Source of the DNA: JADJLQ01 sp038251405
GTDB lineage: Bacteria; Bacteroidota; Bacteroidia; Chitinophagales; Saprospiraceae
Length of the DNA stretch: 64,000 nt
Assembly (NCBI GenBank): GCA_038251405.1
Contig: JBBSBH010000005.1
Location: 62,001 to 126,000 of the forward strand
Direction: 5' to 3'
Below, piece after piece: positions 25,628 through 34,600 of this stretch (position 1 is the first letter of the stretch; the number at the start of each line of letters is the position of its first letter). The translations under genes were made by a program, and so were the position numbers. Below the pieces are notes generated by a model that made no database searches, had not been told where the DNA came from, and saw nothing but the letters and a program-made list of their open reading frames with translations.

Positions 25628-26481
25628 TTAGTTTCTTGGTGCAGTATTAACATATTTCCAGTTTAAATTATTATAATTTAATCCGAGGTGTCCATGATTG
25701 TTGTGACCAGACAATCTTGAAGCATTATCTAATTTTGTTCCTTGCAGTCCTTGATAATTTACAGTAAACCCATAGTCAGCAGCGACATTATAAATAGTTT
25801 GATTATAAATATCATTAAAATTTGAAGAGGAAGTGGCTGTTTGATTTTTGAAACTAATACCATGATTATTTAAATATCGAAAGTCTATATCTAACCCTAT
25901 TCTTTTCTTTAAATGACCATGACCTCCATGATGTTTAAGACCAGGTGCACCCGGATCGCTACAGTTATCAGAGGACATATCTCCAAATTTAACATTTAAT
26001 CCAGATTCCGTTAATTTTAATATCACTCCAAATAAAGCTGCAGCAGTTTCAGGTTTTAAATAATGATCTCCATAACCAATCTGTTCATCTTGAATTGCAT
26101 TATACCCACTAACATCTAAAGGTTCATGTCTTCCAAAAGCATAACCACCATCTGGAAACTTTACAAGGCCTCAGAATCCTTATCTAACTGAGCTACTAAA
26201 TTATATCCTCCGATTTCGTTTCCACAATTATCTGTACACTTATTTTGAACATAGAATCTATCAAATGCATCTTCGGTTGCCACACTATTTATAGAACCAT
26301 CATTATTAATATAGCGATCATCTAATGCCCCATTCGGATCCACATTTAAAATCGGATTGCTCTGTGCATAATTAAAAGAACTTACCCAAGATCTTTTCTC
26401 TGCCATCGGATCTACACTAGTCCATCTTCCTATCCCTGCATCATACCACCTCGCTCCATAATCTAACCATCTTACGCAATC
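25628..26481 (-). pseudogene. orphan Rhs tip with metallopeptidase-like toxin, split by a one-base deletion
   Basis: The first part reads RWLDYGARWYDAGIGRW, TSVDPMAEKRSW, FNYAQSNPILNVDPNGA (Rhs core end), to SEAL and stop at 26161. One base later the frame continues VKFPDGGYAFGRHEPLDVSG to the stop at 25628. The tip has LKHHGGHGHLKKRIGLDIDF and SGHNNHGHLGLN. This H-x(6)-G-x-D-I-D followed by H-x-x-H-x-H spacing recalls M15/MepA-type LAS peptidases, so a second peptidoglycan hydrolase is likely, though less clearly than the 22589 tip. A single missing base (TTG|GTA to TTGTA) explains the break. Confidence 0.65.
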
Positions 26482-26594
26482 TTTTTTAAGTCGATTTCAA
26501 TTTCTGAAATTCCATCTAAAACACAAGGTCAAAGCGGTTAATTATACTTTTACAATTGCTTCCAAACTTACTGCCTTCTACCAATTTTTATTTT

Positions 26595-26633
26595 CCCTGC
26601 CCGACTACTTTCTTTCAATTGAAAATAGAAAAA
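26595..26633. repeat. palindromic element beside a tRNA 3'-end remnant
   Basis: CCCTGCCCGACTACTTTCTT TCAATTGAAAATAGAAAAAG resembles the 23331 and 23807 inserts (GCCTGCCCGACT start, TTGAAAA in the second arm). Here it is outside any coding sequence and directly follows, on the minus strand, the tRNA-like remnant at 26636. Confidence 0.6.
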
Positions 26634-26635
26634 GT

Positions 26636-26655
26636 GGTGAGAGAGGGATTCGAAC
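26636..26655 (-). other. tRNA 3'-end remnant (T loop and acceptor strand)
   Basis: On the minus strand this reads GTTCGAATCCCTCTCTCACC, the T loop, T stem 3' strand and acceptor 3' strand of a class II-like tRNA. The T stem 5' strand upstream no longer pairs. It may be an attachment-site scar. Nothing else tRNA-like is nearby. Confidence 0.5.
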
Positions 26656-26679
26656 ACACATTAGATCAGCATGGAGGAC

Positions 26680-26831
26680 ATAAAAACTCTGATGAAATGA
26701 TCCCATCCATTGATATGGCAAAGAACCTCGCTAAACATCTGGAGAGTTCCATTGGATTTCTCCTAGGTTAAACCGATGATATGAATCTATTTAAAGATCG
26801 AGATATGCTTAAACGATTAAAGAAATCTTAG
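26680..26831 (+). pseudogene. XRE-type regulator remnant
   Basis: Plus-strand frame MIPSIDMAKNLAKHLESSIG, FLLG, stop, TDDMNLFKDREMLKRLKKS matches the C-terminal half of small Cro/CI-type helix-turn-helix proteins (IPSIDVAKKLADALEVSLDYLLG..). An in-frame stop and the missing first helices show it is dead. Between 26482 and 26955 there is no intact gene. Confidence 0.5.
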
Positions 26832-26913
26832 TGATTCCTAACAGTGATAAATCGAATTTCCATTATACCATTGACAATCCTCTTGTAGCATCTAAAACTT
26901 GCTGGCTTATATA

Positions 26914-26941
26914 TGAAAAAAGCCCGCTTATGCTAGGCTTT
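26914..26941 (-). terminator. terminator after the 26956 gene
   Basis: AAAGCC (26919-26924) pairs with GGCTTT (26936-26941), with further partial pairing. On the minus strand it is followed by a run of T (26916-26921). It closes the cassette at 26956-28724. Confidence 0.6.
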
Positions 26942-26955
26942 GATTATAACAATCC

Positions 26956-27294
26956 TCAATTGTTTGGTATTTTCCTAAATGAATCTTCCCATTTTTTGGA
27001 ATCTGAATAGTAAAATTTTGATTTTTCTGAATCAATTCCTATCCAAACTGTAAAATTGATACTGTCTACTTTTTTATACGCTAAATATTGTTCAGTTTTT
27101 TCGTCTTCATCGATTCCAATTTCAATTAGCGACTGCGGTAATTTTTTATTAATATAATTAAACTCGTATATTTTTTTTACGATCAGTTCTCCCTTATTCA
27201 TCAATTTAATCTCTCTAGCATTCCTTAAGTAGAAAAACCAAAACGCGAACAAACCTATAATCGCAATAACTAAAATCTTCAATAATCTTTGCAT
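26956..27294 (-). CDS. small membrane-anchored protein, putative immunity
   Basis: ~112 residues. One N-terminal helix (LLKILVIAIIGLFAFWFFYL) with no lipobox, then a ~80-residue beta-rich soluble part (LAYKKVDSINFTVWIGIDSE). It starts at the end of the Rhs-tip gene (27300), with ATG 27300 or 27294 possible. The soluble part would face the periplasm. No family recognised. Confidence 0.65.
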   Translation of the reverse strand: MQRLLKILVIAIIGLFAFWFFYLRNAREIKLMNKGELIVKKIYEFNYINKKLPQSLIEIGIDEDEKTEQYLAYKKVDSINFTVWIGIDSEKSKFYYSDSKKWEDSFRKIPNN

Positions 27295-27299
27295 AGTCA

Positions 27300-28724
27300 C
27301 TATTGGTTATTTTGAGTATATACAGGAGTAGTAGTATGATTTTTTCTTGTTGGTTTATCTTTAGGATCTTTTGAGGGTAGATTATTATAATTTGGTGCAT
27401 TTTGAGGATTTGTCGCTCCCAAACTTTGCAAATAATTTAGTAGCTGCTCACCTAAAGTCAAATTGCTGTTAGAGTTAAAGTAATTAGCTCCAAATTCAGC
27501 TCCAATTTTATCGCTAGGTAAATCCTCATAGCTGTATGCAGAATGCGGGGCGGCAATCCTATCGCTCATTTCTTGCCTATATCCCTCTTGAACCGCTTCA
27601 CCAATAGGATTAATATCTTTTACTCTTGCTTTTGCAGCAGCTGCTTGGGCAGGAGAAGTAGCATTTGCGACATTTTCACCCGATTCTTTTTGTACTCTTT
27701 TATCATATGCTCTTCCGGCATAAAACATCACATGTCCCATATCTAACCAACCACCTTTTTCAGTATAGATATATTTGTCGCTACTATTATTAAATGGATT
27801 TGTTGTAACTGGTTCTGGCCTGCCATGCGACCAATTCATTTTTGTTTGACCAAGTCTCATCATAGCATTATGGGCATTAGATCCGGTAAGCGTTCCCATT
27901 TTTGTACTGGTATTATTTAAAAATGCAATAAAGCCAATTGCAGTCCCAGCTTGAGGTTTAATAGGCTCCATACCATCTGGATCAATAAACTTGATCGGAC
28001 TATTCATTGTGTAACTAAACGGACTCCATCTTGGCATGTTACTCGACATTGGATCAATACTAGTCCACCTCCCTATCCCAGGATCATACCATCTAGCCCC
28101 ATAATCATAAAGTCCCAATCCAAAATCATTATTTAGTTCCTTCCCCTGCCTAACCGGCAGGCAGGCATTATACTGATATAGATTATCCGGAGCTCCATTG
28201 TCCTTCCATGAACCACCCAGGACACAACCCCATGGGTCGTAATGTGCCTCTTGTATTAGCTCACTTTGACCTGCTGCATCTGATATCGACCCATTGCCAT
28301 CATAGTCTGCAAAATATACACGACCATTGCCTAAATAATCTCTAATCACGTACTCATAGGATATAGCAGCATTACATACTGATGCATTGATACTAGCAGC
28401 TAATATACTTTCAGACTCTACAGAGAAAAGTGGTGAGTAAAAGATGCTACTATTGGCTTGCATACTAACATTAGCATTGCCGGATATTGCATTGGATGCT
28501 ATGATCTTTCCTGCTTTGAAGGATTGGGTGCCGCCGTTGATAGGTGTGGTGAGTGATAGTGTCTGAGCATTATCACAAAATACTACGCGGCCTTCACTAT
28601 GGTGGATAGATTGAAGGGAGTTATTCCTGTATTCTATTGCACCGAGGTAGTCCATACGAGCCACTTGAGTACCAGCTTGTTTATCTACTTTAGTAAGTTT
28701 TGTACCTGATGCTGTGTATGTCAT
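27300..28724 (-). CDS. orphan Rhs tip with unrecognised toxin domain
   Basis: 474 codons from ATG 28724; the frame is open to 28871, directly after the stop of the next gene, without a clear earlier start. Rhs core: RDYLGNGRVYFADYDGNGSI, HYDPWG, LYDYGARWYDPGIGRWTSID, then FIDPDGMEP. The tip (~290-474) includes GTAIGFIAFLNNTSTKMG, GGWLDMGHVMFYAGRAYD, SAYSYEDLPSDKIGAEFG and a basic, Pro/Asn-rich end. The D-M-G-H and S-x-E-D-L-P-S-D motifs may hold catalytic residues but I cannot name the family. A GGCAGGCAGGC-type insert lies at 28146. Confidence 0.75.
   Translation of the reverse strand: MTYTASGTKLTKVDKQAGTQVARMDYLGAIEYRNNSLQSIHHSEGRVVFCDNAQTLSLTTPINGGTQSFKAGKIIASNAISGNANVSMQANSSIFYSPLFSVESESILAASINASVCNAAISYEYVIRDYLGNGRVYFADYDGNGSISDAAGQSELIQEAHYDPWGCVLGGSWKDNGAPDNLYQYNACLPVRQGKELNNDFGLGLYDYGARWYDPGIGRWTSIDPMSSNMPRWSPFSYTMNSPIKFIDPDGMEPIKPQAGTAIGFIAFLNNTSTKMGTLTGSNAHNAMMRLGQTKMNWSHGRPEPVTTNPFNNSSDKYIYTEKGGWLDMGHVMFYAGRAYDKRVQKESGENVANATSPAQAAAAKARVKDINPIGEAVQEGYRQEMSDRIAAPHSAYSYEDLPSDKIGAEFGANYFNSNSNLTLGEQLLNYLQSLGATNPQNAPNYNNLPSKDPKDKPTRKNHTTTPVYTQNNQ
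28146..28166 (-). repeat. 21-nt GGCAGGCAGGC-type in-frame insert
   Basis: CTGCCTAACCGG then CAGGCAGGC adds ACLPVRQ between Asn and Gly-Lys-Glu in the conserved Y-x-Y-N-G-K-E motif of Rhs cores. CCTGCC and GGCAGG arms pair. It is the same type as the insert at 23663-23686, in a different gene and at a different place. Confidence 0.85.
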
Positions 28725-28874
28725 TTCGATGGTATTACCATTGGAGAATGTGAATTTACTTGGTAAATTTAAGTGATTGTAGAATATGGTGGTGATTCCT
28801 TGTATTATAAGTTCTACCCTCTGTATAGTAGGTAATTGAGTGAGGTCATGTTGTTCCAGGGCAGATTTGGGACA

Positions 28875-29597
28875 TTATGCATCATAAAATATTTCAATAA
28901 TCAATTGTCCATTTTCCTTCCACCTAATCCATCCAGTACGCGTATTATTTTTTTCATCTTCCCATTTTACTTTCATCCAATCCCCTTTGAAATCAATAGG
29001 AAGGAAAACATAGAAATCGTCTTGTAGTTCTTTTATAAAAATAGTTTCACTTCTATAATTTGGTTTTTTCTTTAAAGGATTATTAATATGATCGAATTCA
29101 ATACTAAAAACATTACCTTTAAGATAATCTTCCCATGATAAAAACTCGAAATCCTCATCAGCTTTTGAAATAAAGTAATTGTCACTATCTTTTAAGTTTG
29201 AAATTTGAAAATTGGAATTGGAAGTATCTATTACATTGAAAGTCAAAAGACCATTTCCAAGTGAGTATGCGAATGTGTAGGTAAATAAATCTGATGAGCC
29301 AATACTATCATATGGAATACTTTTGCGAATAAAATTCTTATTATTCAAGAAATTAATCTTAGTATAAGTAGCTTCATTTACATACTTATATTTTAATAAC
29401 CCTAAACCAACATTCCTTCTAATTTCTTTCATCGCATTGTAATCAATTTTAACAGGGATAACAAATGTATCTTTTGTTTTAGGTACTTGAATATTTTTAT
29501 CTAATTGATCCTTTATTGTGACAACCTTTTCACTGCGATTTCTACAAGAAATAAATAATAAAATAATGATTATTAGATATTTTAATCTAATTACCAT
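28875..29597 (-). CDS. putative immunity lipoprotein (paralogue of 24914-25621)
   Basis: From ATG 29597: MVIRLKYLIIIILLFISC, lipid Cys 18. The frame also runs upstream to ATG 29711, but the added 38 residues are hydrophilic and would spoil the lipoprotein signal. The mature domain matches the 24914 paralogue along its length, with the same GWIRWKENGQLIIEI end. An Rhs fragment begins immediately after its stop codon, exactly as in the paralogue. Confidence 0.75.
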   Translation of the reverse strand: MVIRLKYLIIIILLFISCRNRSEKVVTIKDQLDKNIQVPKTKDTFVIPVKIDYNAMKEIRRNVGLGLLKYKYVNEATYTKINFLNNKNFIRKSIPYDSIGSSDLFTYTFAYSLGNGLLTFNVIDTSNSNFQISNLKDSDNYFISKADEDFEFLSWEDYLKGNVFSIEFDHINNPLKKKPNYRSETIFIKELQDDFYVFLPIDFKGDWMKVKWEDEKNNTRTGWIRWKENGQLIIEIFYDA

Positions 29598-29723
29598 TCG
29601 ATCATTTGAATAAGTATCATAGTGGTCTCCAAAATATTCAGAATTGTCATTATCTATAAGATTAAATCCTTTAGAAATAATGAAATCATCTTTAATATTT
29701 TCGTTCTTCATCGCATTAATTAA

Positions 29724-29810
29724 TTATTTAGTTAACCAAAGGCCATCACCACCCACTTTATATCCTTTATCAAATAAGTAGTTTATTTTTTTTAGAAAAA
29801 CTACCTTGGC
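29724..29810 (-). pseudogene. tail of a lost toxin tip
   Basis: 28 codons between stops: AKVVFLKKINYLFDKGYKVG then GDGLWLTK and TAA. Its position 13 nt before ATG 29711 of the next gene mirrors the other tip/immunity junctions. No fold can be assigned from so little. Confidence 0.4.
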
Positions 29811-29824
29811 TTAACTTGATTCAA

Positions 29825-30082
29825 TTAAAACTTAACAAACCGTATATAAAGACCTACCCCCAGGTTTAATAAAATTGTCAAAATCAAAAGAAATATATTT
29901 AACCCATCATTTTTAATAAACTTAGCCAGAAGCCAGTAAATCCCTAAGAATACAAAACCAAAAATTAATGGGTAAATAAAATTGATAACTGCACCAAGCT
30001 CGAGTTTACCAAGGTCAGCTGACATAGCAATAAGCCATGAACACAAAATTGATATTAATATTCCAATAATTCTAAAACTCAT
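29825..30082 (-). CDS. small integral membrane protein, putative immunity
   Basis: 85 residues with three hydrophobic helices: IIGILISILCSWLIAMSA, VINFIYPLIFGFVFLGIYWL and LNIFLLILTILLNLGVGLYI. No family recognised. It lies between an Rhs-core remnant (30127-30220) and a toxin tail, so an immunity role against a membrane-active toxin is possible. Confidence 0.6.
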   Translation of the reverse strand: MSFRIIGILISILCSWLIAMSADLGKLELGAVINFIYPLIFGFVFLGIYWLLAKFIKNDGLNIFLLILTILLNLGVGLYIRFVKF

Positions 30083-30126
30083 AAATAAATTATATTAATA
30101 ATTAACATTTACTTTTATTCCTCTGG

Positions 30127-30220
30127 TTGAATCCATTAGCTTTTGAGTGTGATATTGGCGGCGGCATCAGTCACATTAACTAGTTTATTTGTATTAGCAA
30201 GATACGAGAAAGATAAGTTA
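30127..30220 (-). pseudogene. Rhs-core fragment
   Basis: Closely matches 33040-33135 of the full-length gene (TTGAGTGTGATATTGGCGG.. against ..ATATCGGTGG; GTATTAGCAAGATACGAGAA shared exactly). It is cut on both sides. From 30221 to 30357 I see nothing recognisable. Confidence 0.7.
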
Positions 30221-30556
30221 TTCTGAAGGTACAAAGGACATTAAAGACCTCATGCAAAATTACTATCCCAAGCGTCTGTGAATACTTCTGCAGTTGGATT
30301 ATAAATCCCATAAATCAACTCAGCTAGACTATTATCTCTCAACATTTCCATACCTACTTAAATCGACTCCCTGTTCTTCCATCAAGGCTCCGTTTAAAAT
30401 TACAGCATCTTGTCTCTGTAAATGAATGAATGGTCTTTCTGCTTTCTATTGAAAGAAATTTCACCAGCTCTGCCCTATAAATAACCCTGCTTTTTGAATT
30501 GCTTGAATTTCACCTTCCGTTGTATCTAAAACCATCGCAATCGTCTCAGCAGCTCT

Positions 30557-31066
30557 TTAATCTGCATACCATAAAATATTCTCTCCAAAATTCTCTATGT
30601 CGTATCTACCAATACTCGTTTCAAGGTTATCTAACTTATTATGGTACACTCCAAAGCAAAGTGCGTTCAGAAAATAGATCATTCCCTCTGAATTTTTCAA
30701 AGAAAATATTCTATATTCATTTGTTATTTTAAACCCGTAGTCATCTACTAAATATCTTTTATTCTCGCTGATTTCAAAAATTGATATTTCTAGTCCTTTA
30801 AAGAGCGAAAGAATTAGAATAGACCATACGCCTTTGACGATAATATCAATATTATACCCTCTGTTCCTATTCTTCATACTTCGAATCAATAATTGATTAT
30901 GAGTAGGCGAATAATCAATTATCTGGAATTCGCTTATTAGGTCATAAAATATCGCCATTCTTACTTCTTTAAGGTTTAATTTTAAATACTCCAAATCCTT
31001 TGTAGGTATTTCCTCCATAGTGGAAATCGTATTCTCAAAGGCTGGGCTATTATAAAGTGTATGCAT
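30557..31066 (-). CDS. hypothetical protein of the toxin module, possible second immunity protein
   Basis: 169 residues, no signal peptide. Segments include LISEFQIIDYSPTHNQLLIR, YNIDIIVKGVW and LVDDYGFKITNEYRIFSLKN, an alpha/beta pattern seen in small immunity proteins. It is the second gene after the toxin (100 nt behind the HEAT-like gene). Its copy at 18920-19433 is broken. No family recognised. Confidence 0.7.
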   Translation of the reverse strand: MHTLYNSPAFENTISTMEEIPTKDLEYLKLNLKEVRMAIFYDLISEFQIIDYSPTHNQLLIRSMKNRNRGYNIDIIVKGVWSILILSLFKGLEISIFEISENKRYLVDDYGFKITNEYRIFSLKNSEGMIYFLNALCFGVYHNKLDNLETSIGRYDIENFGENILWYAD

Positions 31067-31165
31067 CTTCTAATTAATTACCTAAAATCAAACGAAATCA
31101 AAAAAAATACCAGACAGTTTAGAACGAGATTAATAAAGTAAGAAAGTTCCAATGATAAGGCTTAT

Positions 31166-31672
31166 TTATTTTACTTTTAGTGCTTGCTTTGCATTATATG
31201 ATATTAAATATTCGGGGTGTGATGTATATTCCTCAATGAGCTGTTTCGTTTTTTTATTATTAAATTTCGCTAAATAGTCGAATGCCTTCGATAATTGATA
31301 TACATAATATGCGTCTTTTTTATTATCCATTTGCCTAACCGAACTCACAGCAATATCCACCATTTCAATATCTTGATTTATTTCAAATATAGAAGTGGCT
31401 ATCGATAACCTTATCTCAATCTCGCTACACTTACCTAATAAGATTCTTAATATCGGTACTGATTTTACAGATTTCAAATAAGCTAATGTTTCCACTATTA
31501 AAGTATCAATTTCTGTTTCCTTTTCTGATTGCAATTTTTGTATAAGTGAATTCTCCAATAACTTCTTCTCACTATCTGATAGCTTTTCTATTATCTGAGT
31601 GTTATTAAATCCATTTCTATGCTGATAATCGCTTGGCGGTATAACTTCATTAATTAATTTATTCATATCCAT
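31166..31672 (-). CDS. HEAT-like putative immunity protein of the full-length Rhs toxin
   Basis: 168 residues of helical repeats without signal or membrane segment. It starts 7 nt after the toxin stop, the classic toxin-immunity arrangement. The N-terminal half is almost identical to the 19537 copy, while the region LRILLGKCSEIEIRLSIA differs strongly from LKNFIKVENNSVIKLRIA. So the paralogues have diverged in one helix pair, possibly the toxin-contact face. Confidence 0.8.
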   Translation of the reverse strand: MDMNKLINEVIPPSDYQHRNGFNNTQIIEKLSDSEKKLLENSLIQKLQSEKETEIDTLIVETLAYLKSVKSVPILRILLGKCSEIEIRLSIATSIFEINQDIEMVDIAVSSVRQMDNKKDAYYVYQLSKAFDYLAKFNNKKTKQLIEEYTSHPEYLISYNAKQALKVK

Positions 31673-31679
31673 TTTAGAG

Positions 31680-34600
31680 TTATTTATAAATTATATTGAC
31701 GCCTTTTGATTGTAATATTGGCAATTCTATTTTGAGCCATACTGAACTTGCTCTCGGATTATTTAAAAAAACATATACTGTGCTTCCATTAGGAATACCT
31801 TTTGCCCAAGTGGTAGATAATCGTCTCCACATATCTTCAGCATTTCCAACTCCTATCAAAGGAATATTTTTACTGTTAATTAAATTTATTAAATTCTGTC
31901 CTGCCCTTGTTTGTCCCAATGTTTGAAATCCTAGCTCAATAGCTTTTGCTTCTGTTCCTGGGCCTGAGAAAAATGCTCTTCCCCCCTTAGCGACTTTTCC
32001 GTATGGAAAAACAGTAATAGCAAAATTAATACCAGCTTTATAATAGTCACCTTCTCGTACATTCATTAATACATCCATTCCAGGCAATACTGCAGATTCA
32101 GCATCAGCAAGTTTTTGAACATCTTCCCCAAATGCATTAAATGATTCTCTATTATTTGAAATTTCCGCTGCCTGTTCCTGGCTTTCAGGTCCAAACATCA
32201 ATGTATTATAATCGAACCCAAACATGGCCATGATTTTACGCCATATATTCTTTATTGGATCTTCTGACTTCCTTTTTTTTTGATCTTTAATTTCAGCATT
32301 ATCCATTATACTCTTTACTCCATCTGTGACATTACTACTATTACTTGCATTCCAAGAAAACATTCCAGAAGGATCGCTATTACTTATTGGATTTAAACCA
32401 GCATAATGATATGAATGAAAATTTACTGCAGCCTCAGACATCGGATCGATTTGATTCCAACGAGCTAAATTTGCATTATATTGACGAGGTCCGAAGTCCA
32501 GTACATCCCAATTATAATCTGAGTTAAGTTCCTTGTTACCATAAGTATACCTCGAATCATTCCCACTTCCATTATTCATCCAAGTCCCTTCCTGAGCCAT
32601 GCCAAAAGGGTAATAATGTTGCTCCTGCAATACCTCTGCATTGCTTATTGATCCATTTCCATTTATATCAGAAAAACTTACTCTATTATTTCCCAAATGA
32701 TCTTTGATATTATACTCATATCGCCAGCTTGGTGTAGCAGTAGCAGATGTATTGTATGCTCTGCCTTCTGGATTGTAGATGGCCTCTACTTTTCCATTTA
32801 AGTATTCTATGCCGTCTACATAGTCTATTGTGGTATTGATGGTCGTACCATTGGTAGCATACACCTGCTTTCGTAGTTTCTTTCCATTGGCTGCATAGGT
32901 AAAGATAATTTTAGCTCCACTTAAAAAGCTCACACGGCTCGGTAAGTTCAGATGATTGTAGATTATGGATGAAATGCCTTTGTATGAATCACTGATCAAA
33001 TTTCCACTTGCATCATATCCATAGCCTGCACCACCTGATCCAGGATTGAATCCCTTTGCTTTGAGTGTGATATCGGTGGCGGCATCAGTCACAGTAACTA
33101 GTCTATTTGTATTAGCAAGATACGAGAAAGATAGCTGATCTATGACGCCTTGTGTGACAGCTGTAGCTGATGTGTAGGCCATACCCGTACGGTAGATAGA
33201 TGAAATATTTCCCCGGGCGTCGGCATAGCCGATCTCTTCATTGTAGCCATTGATAGTTCGGGCCCCTGATGGGTCGGTAGCAATGTGTCGCGCTGCAGTG
33301 AGGCGATCGAGATATTCGTATGTATATCCATAAGCTTCGGTATTGCGGCCCCGGACCTTGTACCAGGCCTGTGAGATATTGCCATTTTTACGAGCTATAG
33401 AGGGTATATCAATATCTGTTACAGGGTCATTATAAGTGAGTTTTAACGAGAAAAGATCCAGTGCATCGTTACCAGTACTATTGACGCTATATGGCATTGT
33501 AAGGGATGGCACGATACCACCAACTGGCGGTTGATTGATACCAGTGAGCCAGCCCTGCTCATTGTATGTATAGTCGACTGTCTGGAGAGGTGATGAGCCG
33601 AAAGTACCGAGCTGCAAAGTGGTGAGGAAGTCGCGATAATTGTATCCGTAGGCTGCTATTTGCCGTTCTGATCCCCCTGGAAATGTATTGTAGAATATAG
33701 ATTTTCTTCCCCAGTGATCATAGGTAGTTCTATTACTATTGGTACCTGTAAATATACTATTGCTATGGGCACGTGATTCTGTAAGTAGATTATCAGCATT
33801 GTCAAATCCGTAGGTGATATTCTCTGCAGTGTAGCTGGTGAGGTTGAGTAAATTATTAGATGTAAGATTACTGAGCCTACCATATGTATCGTATGTATTT
33901 TTACCTATGATATTATTGGTAGTACCGAGTACATTGTATTTGTATCCTGTTTGTTTTCCTTTATTGATAGTTGCATTATTTACTGCCGTACCATCAAGAT
34001 AAGCTCCATCATAAGCCATTTGTGAAAGCACAGTTGTGTAGGAGAATGCTGCATCTGGACTAGGAGGAGATGCCGATGTAATCAAACCTGTTTTAGTTGG
34101 CCTTCCATAAGCATCGTATTCTGTACCTACCCAAGTATTAATAACATGCGGTACTGATACTAAAACGGGAAGATCCTTATTATTATATACTGAGAAAATA
34201 GCTGCTGCATCGGGTACATCTTTGGAGATCAGCTTATCTTCTGCATCATATAGATATTTAAAGATGAGATCAGAAGTTGTTGTACTTGCTCCAGGTGGGA
34301 TGATGGTGGTTGGCCTCGACTTATCATCGTAGTATGTATAGGTGTCTGCTTTTTCACCGCTATTAAGACCAAGTCTGCGAGAAAGAATCTTTCTACCCAG
34401 GATATCAGAGAAGGATATATTCTTATTACCGTCGGGATCGGTAACAGACAATTTCATTAAAGATCCGGCACTGAATGATGTCCCAATACTATTGAGTACA
34501 TTATCGGCACCATCGTTGGCGCCATAACTAAATTGGGTAGCATCCCAACTCGGCGGAGTCTTAGAGGCTATTCGATTAAGTGGGGATGGTTCGTAAGTTG

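Larger units (their letters stand above)
30358..31910 (-). repeat. direct repeat of the toxin-tip/immunity module, copy 2 (intact)
   Basis: Counterpart of 18730-20280. It contains the distal part of the full-length toxin gene, both downstream genes and ~190 bp of degenerate sequence after them. That degenerate piece (for example CATCAAGGCTCCGTTTAAAA) is conserved between copies although non-coding, which shows the duplication was of DNA and not gene-by-gene selection. Confidence 0.9.

Noticed and set aside
26556..26771. A 71-codon plus-strand gene
   Set aside because: It joins a palindromic element, a tRNA scar and an XRE remnant; better read as unrelated fragments.
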